Below are positions 36,329-47,474 of a stretch of DNA of 60,000 bases, in pieces (positions within the stretch are counted from its first letter, which is position 1; each line of letters begins with the position of its first letter). Origin of the DNA: Lineus longissimus. Its lineage: Eukaryota; Nemertea; Pilidiophora; Heteronemertea; Lineidae. The stretch lies in the NCBI RefSeq assembly GCF_910592395.1, contig NC_088311.1, positions 4,530,501 through 4,590,500 on the forward strand, read 5' to 3'. The notes beneath the pieces are model-generated. The model was not told the DNA's origin, did no database searches, and saw only the letters and a list, made by a program, of their open reading frames with translations. A program made the position numbers and the translations under genes.

Positions 36329-39300
36329 TATATCTTTAAAAAGTTCGTTCACTTCGATAATTCCTTTTGATGTAATTAGCAATACGTAAACTTTTTTTTC
36401 ATAAAAAATCAAGGCTTGGGGTGTGCCTCGCAGCACATAAACTTTCTCGTAAAACTTGAGAAGTTGAAATGAATTCAGGGTTTGAAGAATTGACCAATTT
36501 GGGTGGTGGGTTTCAGGCCAACATCTGTTGGCCGAAGGGAAAGTAAACGGCTTTTGTTTATTGAAGGGAGGACCTTTAATAAAAGGGCTACCATTCAAAC
36601 ATTGAGCTTCGATGGTTTCATCTACACGTAGACGAGGTACATGTATACTTGATATGACGTGATAATTTTATACCAATGCTTTCTTTATTATATGAATCAT
36701 GGTAAAGAGTTAACGTGAGGCCATGCTTTGGTGTTCTGTGAACCCTCCAGGTGGTGACAGAAATCACAGACTCGTAGTGACTAAAAAGCTCTCAGATCTT
36801 CTCAGCCCCTCTTTATCATAGTTATTTGTGACGTTCTACTGACATCCTTTCTTAGCCTTACTTCTGGGTTGACATTTAGTCTGTTGGTTATGTCTTGGAT
36901 GTCGTGTCGAATGGAGGGGTAGAAGGGCACGTGTTCCTTCCGAGCCTAACCGCTCGTTTAAGAGTAATTAAGACATGAAACTGATGCTGATTGCCCCGAC
37001 GCCCCAAGTTAAGAAACAATACCCCCAGAAGTTTGCTCAGTGTTTAGAAAATTGTCTTAGCGCTATCCTCGGGGGACAATCAATACCCCAGAAGCCAGGG
37101 GTCACGCTCCTGGGTGATAGACGCCAGCGCTCGAGGTGATGCAGAGAAGATTAGGGGATACCCCAGAGTAGATGAATGGCCCACTTTGTCTCCACATATC
37201 GCCAGTTTAAGGGACTTAGTGGTGGGATCAAGAAATACTATTGTTCTTTATTCAGGGGCGTGAAACTCATTTCAAATTATGGTGTCAAATTTAGGAGTAA
37301 CAAATCAAGAAAGCTGTGTCTGAGCAAGCCTTTTGGAACAGAATGCATATGAATTTAGATGCACACCGTTTTGCCTGTTGATATTCTTATCACCGTCAGC
37401 CATATTGGTCGTCATAACAAAGATATAAATGTGTATTCGTCTATTCTGGCTAACGGGTCATACAGTATAGACTGGAGCTACATGTATAACAATGATGAAA
37501 TGGTGACACGAACAAGTTGAAATATCATTCTTGACCTTTGGTTTCTGACCACCATTAGCCATGTCTTCCCGACATAGGTCATGCCATGTACATGTATGTG
37601 TATCTTGAATGTAACACATGTAACGAACAAATAATGCAGGCCGATGCAAAATAGCCATGCACTCTTTTCTCTTGAAACTCCGTATTACATTTCATCCGTC
37701 ACCTAATGTCCAGGATACCCAATGACGAAGGCACTCGTCTTGTCATTGACCAGTCTACAGTAACACCTGTGACATCTCTACAGAAACAGTATCCTAGATT
37801 ACTGCATGCAGCTCCTTTATTCTTATTTTGTAATGGGTTGGACAAACATCCGAACGTAATCTCATAGGTTCAATTTCCCCAAATCTTGGACCGCCACGGG
37901 CCAGATATCGCTGAGGACCCCTTTAGATCTCATTACGTTTCCAATTTGCACCCAAAAGCACGTCTTAAACATTTTGATGCTTTGTCAAAGGCCGGCTGAA
38001 GATGCTTGGGCAAGGCGCCTAACTGGTGTTTAAGAGGGTCGAGGGTGCTCGACCCCGATTACCGCTCACCCTGTGGGCGCGAAGTTCTGGTAACCAAACG
38101 AAATAGAGCGCCTTAAGGCCAGGAATTTTGGGAGCGCTGTAGCTTTTAGCAAATACGAAATCATGTGAAAAATGACAAGAGAGCGATTTTCGACTAAGAG
38201 GATTCGAACCCCACCCATAGATTTCCCGTGTGATGACATAGTCATCATGACAATCATCATGGACCTAAGTCATGAAATAGAGTATGCATGTTCGTGTAAT
38301 TATCAATAGGTGGCACTGTAGATTTCACGAAACAGCTTTCATGGAGGTCGAAAGGCCTAAATCGACAAGGGCAGATAAACGAACATTATGTTGACAAAGG
38401 CGATATGCACACGTCAGGTCAGTACATTCATCAGATCTTTGACAACAGCAAGTTATCATTGGAGGGTGACAACAGGAGAAAAATGACAGCATGAAATCTG
38501 CAGCAAGTGATTTATAAGTTTTGGCGGACACGCTTCTGGCTGGACACGTCTAAATTGTTGACCAGATCATCAATCAGATAGATCACCGTAATTAAATCAT
38601 GGGATCACCAAAACTGGCATGTAGCCGCGGGGCGGATGTCCCAGCCCAATTGCTGGTCTGCAGACTGTACCGTGATGAATCGTCTGCGGAGACAAAACAT
38701 GGCGCTGTTCCTCCCCACGAACAAAACACGACATTGCTATCTCTACGGATGCGTCGGCCCTTCTTAAAAGATGAATATAAATGTCAACTCTAAGAGCAAA
38801 CAATATCACGCAGCTCAGTAGCTTTCGATTTATTTTGTCAATTTGAGTATTTGTTAATTGGTTTTCTGCCTTTGATGGAGGTGAATCACTGGTGTAGCCG
38901 TGTTTTTCTGGTACTCAAAATGCTATCTTTAGATTTGATTGATTCTTCTGAACGAGTGCTTTGACCAACAGATGCAAACTGCTCCGGTCACATTTGCAGA
39001 AACTGTCAGCAATACATTTTTCAATCTTTAGTTTAACTGGAAATTTATACGAACCAAACAATTGGAAGCTGGTAAGATAGCCTAGTATCTCTGGGCAATC
39101 TTTTTGGCGTCGACACACTGCTCACTGCAGTGCTTTTGCAGGATGCTCCTCCGTCAGTGTCAGTGAATGCAAGAAACCATTGCGGCCCCCTTTTATAAAG
39201 TTGTTGACGAAACAGGATTTGTACTGCAGGTTCTGAAGTAAACGTGGTACGTGGTACATGTACATGTAAATGAAGCTGTTATACAATGGTAGCACTGAGA

Positions 39301-40047
39301 ACTAAACCTCCAAAAGTCCAAACCATAGATTTTGGCCGTTCACAATGAAATGGCTCTCAAATCTGAAACTGTGGGCATAAGATCTTAATTCGGGGGGGGG
39401 GGCACAATGAATTTCAGGCTTCTGTACTGTCCGTTAGTGATACAGGAATGTGTGCAAAATCGCATCAAAGGATTGATTAATACAACTGTGTTCATCTCTA
39501 ATATACATCAATTTAAAAATATCAATACAAAAAATATATCAATTTACAAGAGAGTTGAAAATCGAATCAAAAGAGTCTATACACTATACAGTGTCTAAAT
39601 ATCACTTTTTATTCTTTAGTATCAGATGAAACTTTATTAACAATAGGACAAATCGTCCCGCAGAGGATCTTTCGGCCGAGTATTATTGAGAATCACCGAT
39701 GCAGACTTAATCAAACTATTGTATGACTGCTAGTGCAAATACGAAGCATCTCGGTCTCAGATTAAATTTCAATCGAATTAGAATTCAATGATGATCAAAT
39801 ATGAACAGAGCAGCATTAGTGTACTCTCAGTCTAATCAAAACCTCTTAGTATCCGAACTCATTGTCCGCGTCTGAGTTTTAAAATGGCCGCCATCGCAAT
39901 ATCCAAGCTCATCTACAGCCCAGAACAAACATAACCGTGTCAAGGACAGTCTCGTGTCACTGCGGCAGAACTCGGGCGCTCATGAATTGTATCTTTGGGG
40001 GGCGCCAGACACGCGAATGCACTTAGTACAGCCATTTCCAAATACAC
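36329..40047. other. Intergenic, no gene recognised
   Basis: No splice-bounded open frame is seen. The stretch holds a run of about ten G at 39,392, an overlapping TACATG run near 39,250, and a tRNA B-box-like string near 38,200 that fails as a tRNA. Confidence 0.5.
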
Positions 40048-40239
40048 CTTAAATTTCATCGTCAACACTTGAACTTGGCTGCCGACTTGCTGACTCTGTT
40101 TGGTGACTTCTGAAATGACTCTAATTGCCCATTGTAGTAGATCAACAGTTCTCTTATCACTGGTTTTGACCATAAACTCTGCTAAACAAAAGCACTTCAC
40201 GTAATCTTGAGGAGGATGGATGATAGATTTATCTGGAGT
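40048..40239 (-). other. Orphan exon-like open stretch
   Basis: Minus-strand sequence runs from just after an in-frame TAA at 40,240-40,242 to a donor TTTAAG|GTGTAT at 40,048 and encodes an even, helix-like peptide (HPPQDYVKCFCLAEFM, then RTVDLLQWAIRVISEV). A good internal acceptor, TTGTTTAGCAG, lies near 40,187. The AEF...VDLLQW spacing loosely recalls the RIIa docking domain of ropporin-type proteins, but the match is short. No neighbouring exon was found, so this may be a decayed or chance frame. Confidence 0.2.
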
Positions 40240-40910
40240 TTATAGATATCGTCCATTTAGATATTTCTGCACCCGTCGGTCCATGTTTTTCTGTCACGAT
40301 TAGTAGTGCTGATTGATTGACCAGGATCAGACCCAAATCTTACACTTACATGATAATATTGGTGAAACATTTGAAATATGATTTTTTTTATTCGTGTTAG
40401 AGGGACGCTGGTCTCGGGACAAAAACGACTTTGAATAGGTCGATCATCGCATTTGCATGGGATACAGGAAAACGTATAACTTGTTGAATGATCGAGGATG
40501 CAGTAATTAAGAAGCCGTGGAATTAAGGGTCCTGTACACTCTCATCATACTAACTCCATTCGCGAGGATTACATTTTTTATGATACACCATACGTAGCGA
40601 TGAGACCCATGCTTTTATTATTTCATGTCGTGGTTGAGATTATTTATCTGTATAGGACAAGAGTACCTCTACCACACGTGCTACCAAAAGTCACTTGATG
40701 TTTGCATTGACATTCGATCATAGGGTTACCAGTTACTCCCGCATGACTTAATTCAACCACATGATAATTCTATTCTTGTTCACGATCAGGGGTCAATATG
40801 GCCAAAAGACCCCTTTTGATTCCAGCCTGATGATGCTGGTTCTTACATTTATTTGTAAATTACGCCCATATATCAAGGAAAAGTGATAATATTATTCGTG
40901 GAAGAAGTGT

Positions 40911-41158
40911 TGTTTACATTTGCACCTGTAGAGGTACAATATGGTGCCTTGGAATGGGACAGTGTATATGTTAAGTAGCCCACATGATTTCAGTTTCACG
41001 TTAAAAAATGTGATACTTTGAAATGCATTTATTCAAAATACTTTTGTTTATAAGAATTTTTGTTTACATGTGCACCTGCATGGTGTACAATATGGTGCCT
41101 ACGACTGGGAATGGGCACAGTAATGTTAAGTAGCCCACATGATTTCAAATTTCACGTT
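40911..41158 (+). repeat. Tandem duplication, two copies, 150-bp period
   Basis: Copy 1 (40,911-41,002) and copy 2 (41,061-41,158) share TGTTTACAT-GTGCACCTG, GTACAATATGGTGCCT, and GTTAAGTAGCCCACATGATT followed by TTCACGTT, with small insertions between. Copy starts are exactly 150 bp apart. No coding frame is preserved. Confidence 0.8.
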
Positions 41159-42120
41159 CAAGAATGACAAAACTTACACATTGTAAAATACTCATTTAAA
41201 TTTTATGATAATTATTCTGTGTCGAAATTTATTTGAGTCACATAGTGATATACATGTACAAGGAAAAGTGGATATTGAATACGTTGGTTAATTTATGATA
41301 ATACAGGTATGCACGCATGCAGGATCATAGAAGTTGGTGGTCTGAATGGTCCTGTCATGAATTCAAGGACTATACTCTGTCATGTCTGTTCCTTAAATAA
41401 TGAATTCGAATTGCTAATTTCCAAACCAAAACTCAATTTATTGATATCTTTTAATAGACGATCCCTAAAGGCTCTCTATTTTTGTGCTAGTCGTTCGCCG
41501 GGTCTCAGAGAACATGAGAACACGAGTGCGTCGTCTGTTTCGTATGAACATTTCAAATTTGGCGCGACAAACAAACTCGGGCGTCAGATGTACACTTCAA
41601 ACAACCTGTTGGAGCCAGAAGTATACAATCTACTTCAATTTTGAAGTATATCTTTCGATTTGTAAGCATGCCATGTGCAGCTAAAAACCATTAAATAGTC
41701 TTGGACTATCTCGAGAGTCCTATAAAAGACTCGTCTTTGATATTTCGCCCACATACCACACCACTTTATCTTCAAAATGGCACGCGTACGATTTGGGCGC
41801 GTGTTCGTGAGAATTTGGGCCAGCATTGGCAGATTCTGCATACTCCGAAATTGAAGAGCGTATATTGAAAAACATAAGTGAAAAATATAATGTGAGAGGA
41901 TAAACTGGTATGACCAACAAGCCAAGCGGGGGAATTAGATCCAGGTCATCCTCGCACTGCTTTTTGAATGAAACCGCAAAAGAGACCAGGATCCCGGAGA
42001 CGGAAAATCGGTTATTCGTATGACCAATTCAAAACGACATCAAGGAAATTTGTAATAAAAGGAACGAATGATCAGTTTAAACGTCAGTCTACAATTTCGA
42101 TTTCAGGTTTTTGAATTTCG

Positions 42121-42197
42121 AAGTTCGGTTTTGAAATTCGAAGTGAATTTTAAAATTCGAAGTGAATTTTGAAATTCGAAGTGAATTTTGAAATTCG
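42121..42197 (+). repeat. 19-bp tandem repeat, four copies
   Basis: The unit is AAGTGAATTTTGAAATTCG. Copies start at 42,121 (20 bp, diverged), 42,141, 42,160 and 42,179. Each contains the palindrome GAAATTC or CGAA-type ends. Confidence 0.85.
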
Positions 42198-42611
42198 AAG
42201 TACATATTTTATCTATCCTCACTTGTGAGTAACCTAACCTGATGCATGATATTGTCTACAGAGCGGTGGTGAAATGAGGGTCCCATATGTGCTTAATTCA
42301 ATTAAACTTAGGCCTGAGCAATATATCAGAGTCTCTGATTATATTTAGGTTCATAGCCACATCTGCGTGTCTTACGCTTAACGCCATGTAACCTACATGT
42401 ACATGTATTCGCCCAAAAACTTAGAGCCTAGAGCGGGATACATGGCGTGAAATTTAAATGTTGATATAGCAGATATCTCGATTCATGAAATAAGTCATAA
42501 TTTTCTTAACATCCCCGCAGCTGCGCGAGGACTAACGCGACGTTCCAGCGAAGTAGACAAAGCCTGTGATTATGCACTGCTGCCTAATGAAGAGTTACAG
42601 AGCCAAAATGA

Positions 42612-42619
42612 ACCCGCAT
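42612..42619 (-). promoter_or_regulatory. GCM-type octamer
   Basis: ACCCGCAT on the plus strand is ATGCGGGT on the minus strand, the optimal published GCM binding octamer. It lies about 4.7 kb upstream of the distal candidate promoter of the gcm gene. Confidence 0.3.
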
Positions 42620-43288
42620 CTTCTGCCAAACCGACTCAGTGTTACACTCTAAACCTAGATCCCACGTGTTGTCTAGCGGCATTTATTGAATATTCTATAT
42701 CATGAATTTTTTCCCGAAATGTTAAATATGACGATAAAATGATTGAAATTAATAAATCAATGTTTAATGATTTTTTTTCAAGCTTCAGCGTCAGATAACT
42801 TTAGGCCTTTACTTTTGGTTTGCATGACACCTGTTAGTAAACTACACTGTTGAAATTTTATATAAATTCAATATGTACTTAGTTATAAGAAAAATATCAA
42901 AATCAAGTTAAAATTTCAAATTCTTTACGACCGGGCTTGGCCTTAATTTGAAAAGAATGGCGCCCAGCCGGCGATGCGTCCACGATGGAATTTCACTTTT
43001 GTAAGCAGGTGCCCAACATTATCTTCCCTATGCGTGTTTCACGTCACATAACCTCTTCAAGGATCATTAACTCCTCTTTAGTACCGTCAATGGCCCTCCC
43101 GAACTCTCAGAGAGGCGCACTGTGAGCCCTCATCTCGCCCGAGCCAAACTGTCAACACTCGGTGACATGAAAGAGTCGGAAAAAGCATAAAACCCGCGCT
43201 TTTTGCTAATTGTACATACAATTAAATGCAAGGGCAGATCTAGTTTATACATGTGAAGTAATCATCAGTATCACAAAGTCCTTTTAGC

Positions 43289-43296
43289 ACCCGTAT
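43289..43296 (-). promoter_or_regulatory. GCM-type octamer
   Basis: ACCCGTAT is the reverse complement of ATACGGGT, which fits the ATRCGGGY consensus. It lies about 4 kb upstream of the distal candidate promoter. Confidence 0.28.
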
Positions 43297-45860
43297 TTAC
43301 AACCGAAACTTATGATTTTCGAACCATAATATAACAAATGCCAGTGTCACCAGCTCTCGCTTATTAAATCATGTATTAAGACTAATGCATTCAAAAAGAT
43401 TCTCCATATAGAGTGGAAAGTATAGAAATTCTTCCATTTAAGTACGAACCGCCTCCGATAGGATGTTATGTCATATTTTCATTTGAAGTGGCGATTATTA
43501 TTGCACGAAAATCATCTTTCTCTTCATCGTCAGTGATACACAACATGCATTTCAGGGAAAAACTGTCTATGATGTACCATCATTAAGACGGCTTCATGCG
43601 TTTTGTTGGATGCAGATATGATCCAGATATGAAACTTTCTCTCAACATAATATATATTGTAAAACGAGAATCTGATATGATGCTCACTTCTGGTTTTGCC
43701 GGAAGTGTTTTGTTGTACTATAACTATTTTCCTCAAAAGTACAGAGTGTGCGGGATGAACAATTTCCCCCCCAAAAAGGAATGCCGCATCAGCGGCAACA
43801 GTTGTTTCTTTCTCCGCGACGCATTGTTTGTAAACTTCCGGTCAACATGGCCGACATTCGTGGTCATTCGTCAAACGTGATCTCAGAACAGACGACGCGA
43901 GCAACCTGTTATTTATGTCTTCAACTTGTAACTATCATATCATAAATATTCATACATTGAAGCAAATCGTCTGCTTTAGAAGAGAAAGAGCTTCCGGTGG
44001 TTTGAAGAAGATTCGGACAATGATCCACCATTGATGGTCACAGCGCACGTGGCCCACAAGTCAGTCCATCAGTCAACGGTCCGCGGATATCATTCCGGGT
44101 TGGCGTTAGCCGCCCTCAATACCACAGAACTATTCAATGTAAATGAAGCTTCCGGAGAACTCTTTGTCACGACGCCATTTTCACTGCACGGCGCGTGCGC
44201 GACTATTGTCGTCTAAACGAGACTTTCAGGTGCGTCATAACTGAACATATTTCTTTAGTTCAATCATGACCAGTCTATTATTCAGAATAGTACATATGTT
44301 CAGTAAATGCTGATATCTTTATCACTTTCATGCCATCAAATTTCATTTCCGGCCTTGTGGCCGCTTACGTCAGAAGGTAACGCGAACCAGAACCGTGACC
44401 GCCCAAAAATTTGACGCTTTTTTTGCTCTGGCACGAGCGGTGCAATATGCCCGGATATTGGGACGACCCGACATACAATTTGGCAATCGCTCATACTGGT
44501 ACCTTCCTAATTTGCGAGGTAATTTGATCTTAATTCTTATCTTTACTAATTTTAATTTATCGACGACTGGTGACCAATACATGAGACACCTGTAGAAAAT
44601 GAGTGTTGTTACATCATGAATATGAAATCAAGGGTTACAAGGGCCGAGCCTTACATGCGTCGAGGTATCGTGTGAAAAAAGGGTCCGACGACAGCACACA
44701 AAACGTATGTTGCTTAATCGATTCTTAATGAGGTTGAAGACAAATAAGGTCTTCGCGTTGTTTGCGTTACTTCTGGTATCTAAGGCGCCAAGTTGTGATG
44801 TAATGAGTGAGGAACGACCAAGTCCTCCTAGGATCAAAAGGGTAGCGAGAGGGTCACCTCCTGGGGCATAACGTTGTCATTTTGAATGAAGTTTGTCGGT
44901 GAATTAGCTTTGTTGGTATGATGTTTTCAGCACAGTAACAAGGTATGATTTACGACCATTGTGATAAGTTAGATTGATTAGCAAATTAGCTTACACCATA
45001 TGATCAACAAGCTAATTGATCACGAAGAAGGTGCCAATATGTTTCTGAAACTTTCCCAACAATATTTTAAAAAGCGCAAGGAGGGCCTGGGTGTGAAGAA
45101 CTCCATTCATTAAAATCTTTCACGTTGCTGTGTACGACTCGAATTAAACTCAATTAAAATGAGGCGCACGAATCACCACTTTAATTAGCGGCCCATTTTT
45201 GTCGCTTTATACGCCCCTGAGGAGGAGGGACCCATGGGACCTTGAGACAATATGGAAATTAAAGGTTGTGTACAAACAGTAAACATAATCAGTAACACGA
45301 AAGGGCAACTCAAGGGTCTCAATTCTCCTCGCCAGAGTGATTGTAATCTGGGCAACAGCCAACGGGGCGGGTAGGTTTTCCTGTCGTGACTCGGGGTCTA
45401 TGATTATAAAATGAAGTTCAACTTTTCATAGTTTCTTTCACAGGAAGTCATGTTGCCAAGATACCCGACATGAAGATCCTTTCCATCTCGTCCGAAGCCA
45501 CAATCCCAGAATTTAAACATTATGAAACGTTGTCACAGTTTTACTTTCATAAATATTATTGTAACTGATTGTGTGAGTATCATATGTCACTTATACATGT
45601 TTCTATCCAATTAAAGGCACCCACGTAATTATTCAACGTCAGTGTTTCAAGTTCACTTTTCCCCTTCACAGTCCAGTCTTCGTTTGCTTTTCATGGTTTC
45701 TATGTGATCAACGGTTAATATCCGTTTCTGGCGGTTATAGGCTACCTTAAACAGGCCTGAACGAACACCGTATCCTGAACGAACATCACCGGTCCGCAAT
45801 CGCACAAAATAGCCCCTTCATTCTGCCGAAACGCTGAGCGTTTGGTTCTTAAAAGCAGCA

Positions 45861-46055
45861 GCCGAGATATCGCCAACGTTGACGCCATTATCTTGATCGG
45901 AAGCCCATTTGAAAATGACTTATCAGTTCGCTTTGAATTATCAGCAACAAGACGAGATTGGCATTCCCGGAGCAATCATTCGTATGTTGACTTTAAGCTG
46001 GCGTAAGCATTGAGCCGAGATAACGCAAACGCTGGCGCCATCCTTCATCGGAAAT
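45861..46055 (+). repeat. Direct repeat pair of about 42 bp, 153-bp period
   Basis: GCCGAGATATCGCCAACG with GACGCCATTATCTTGATCGG (45,861-45,902) is matched by GCCGAGATAACGCAAACG with GGCGCCATCCTTCATCGG (46,014-46,054). By eye about four positions in five agree. Confidence 0.65.
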
Positions 46056-47203
46056 GTTGCTTTTTGGTGGTATAGCACACTCTCGAACCACAACTTCCCC
46101 GAAACTCGATACAGCTTATCACTGCACCTGCCTCCATTGTCTTCAAAAAGCACAATCAGGCAACAAGGATAAAAAATTAATGAAGTTTTTAAAAACGATA
46201 TCCATGTCTCGACTTATCGTTCTAATCGTCAGATTTGAATTGAATAACCCTTGAACAATTCTATCATTTCATGATCATGAAACTGACAGTGTAATTTAGA
46301 GATAATATCCAGCACAATCTTGCCGCTTTGGCGGAACGATAGACGTTATGATATCGAATAACACACACTGGCATTTTGTGGAAAATAACTAGTTTGATTT
46401 CATCAGCGATTTAAACAAAGATAATATTCAAATTCACTTGTTGCGTTCCGTTTTTCTCTCTAATCACGTGGTTGGTTCTCATCTATTTTTTTCTTATCTT
46501 AAATGGATTCTGATAAGACATATCGTCTTAACCCTCGGATATCATGTCAAGTATACAGTGTGCCTTCTTTCACTAGAATGTCCGTTGGCCACCTATACAT
46601 GTCCTTGCACTGACACTATATGAGGTTTTAATCATGTTTCTTTTCTGCAAACTCACATTTTTATAGTCAAACTCTAAAACCATCTCTATCATTATAGGGC
46701 GTCTAAAATGGTTGGTTTTCCTGTGTGATGTCGTAAGTGTTGGAAGTTGTCAATATACATGTACAATTCGGAATATTTTCCAGCGCATTTTGAAAATGCT
46801 CATATGATCTGTTTTGAGACGGAAAGAAAAAATGTCTCATTCGTGTCAACGCTCTATACGCGACGATGGTGCAAACTCTGCAACTTCGCCGTCGTCGCCT
46901 TTGCCATCTATTCAAAGCTAGACTACCTGTTGTCTCCAGATTCATAAAAGAAGAATCAATAAAGAAAAAGTTTCATTCATCCAATACGGGACGCTATGAC
47001 AGACACTTGTTGTTCGGCGGTGAAATCCGATTGGTTGGAGACATGCGACCGCGGCCACGCCTCATTGTGATTCCCGTGGCATGTCGGGGGACAGGCACGC
47101 GACTCCTTTGACATGCAAAGTTATCGCCCATACATATGTAATTAGCCTGTAGTTTGGAAAGACCCCTCTATTTTCCCTTACACGGGGCCCCACGGATGAC
47201 AGG

Positions 47204-47290
47204 CCAATAAAAACAATGACTGTCACCTGCCCGACGGAAGGGCGCGCAAGGATAAAAGGGCGATGGGTTGCACATGGAGGGGCAGATCAC
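47204..47290 (+). promoter_or_regulatory. gcm: Candidate distal gcm promoter (CCAAT and TATA-like)
   Basis: A CCAAT box at 47,204-47,208 is followed by GGATAAAAGG at 47,250-47,259 and an initiator-like GATCACTG near 47,286-47,292. The exon-like leader that follows ends in a good donor at 47,474. Assignment to gcm rests on orientation and distance (about 4 kb upstream of the first coding exon), so it is inference. Confidence 0.35.
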
Positions 47291-47474
47291 TGATAGACAC
47301 CGATCAAGTAACATCACGCAAATTCGGGCTCGACAAAGAAGGGACTATAGTTAATACACTTAAATACGGAGTAAACTTATTGGCATCATTTGGCGGACAT
47401 TTATTTTCCAATCCCAAATATATGTTACCTTAAGGACACTGATGAGGAACTTCTCATAGGAATTAAATAACAAG
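47284..47474 (+). other. gcm: Candidate gcm 5' untranslated exon
   Basis: This leader follows a TATA-like element and ends AACAAG|GTATGT. Its ATGs open only very short frames. A possible acceptor, TATTCGGCAG, ends at 51,344, one base before the ATG at 51,346, so the leader could splice directly onto the coding sequence. RNA evidence is lacking. Confidence 0.3.

Larger units (their letters stand above)
40240..47200. other. Intergenic flank upstream of gcm
   Basis: No coding exon is seen. This interval contains three short repeat structures, annotated separately, and two GCM-type octamers at 42,612 and 43,289. Its place directly upstream of a developmental regulator makes it a likely enhancer region, which is inference only. 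Confidence 0.5.

Noticed and set aside
38190-38275. tRNA gene on the minus strand, from a GGTTCGAATCC B-box-like string
   Set aside because: The T-stem pairs at only four of five positions, no acceptor stem can be formed with upstream sequence, and no proper A box sits at the right distance.
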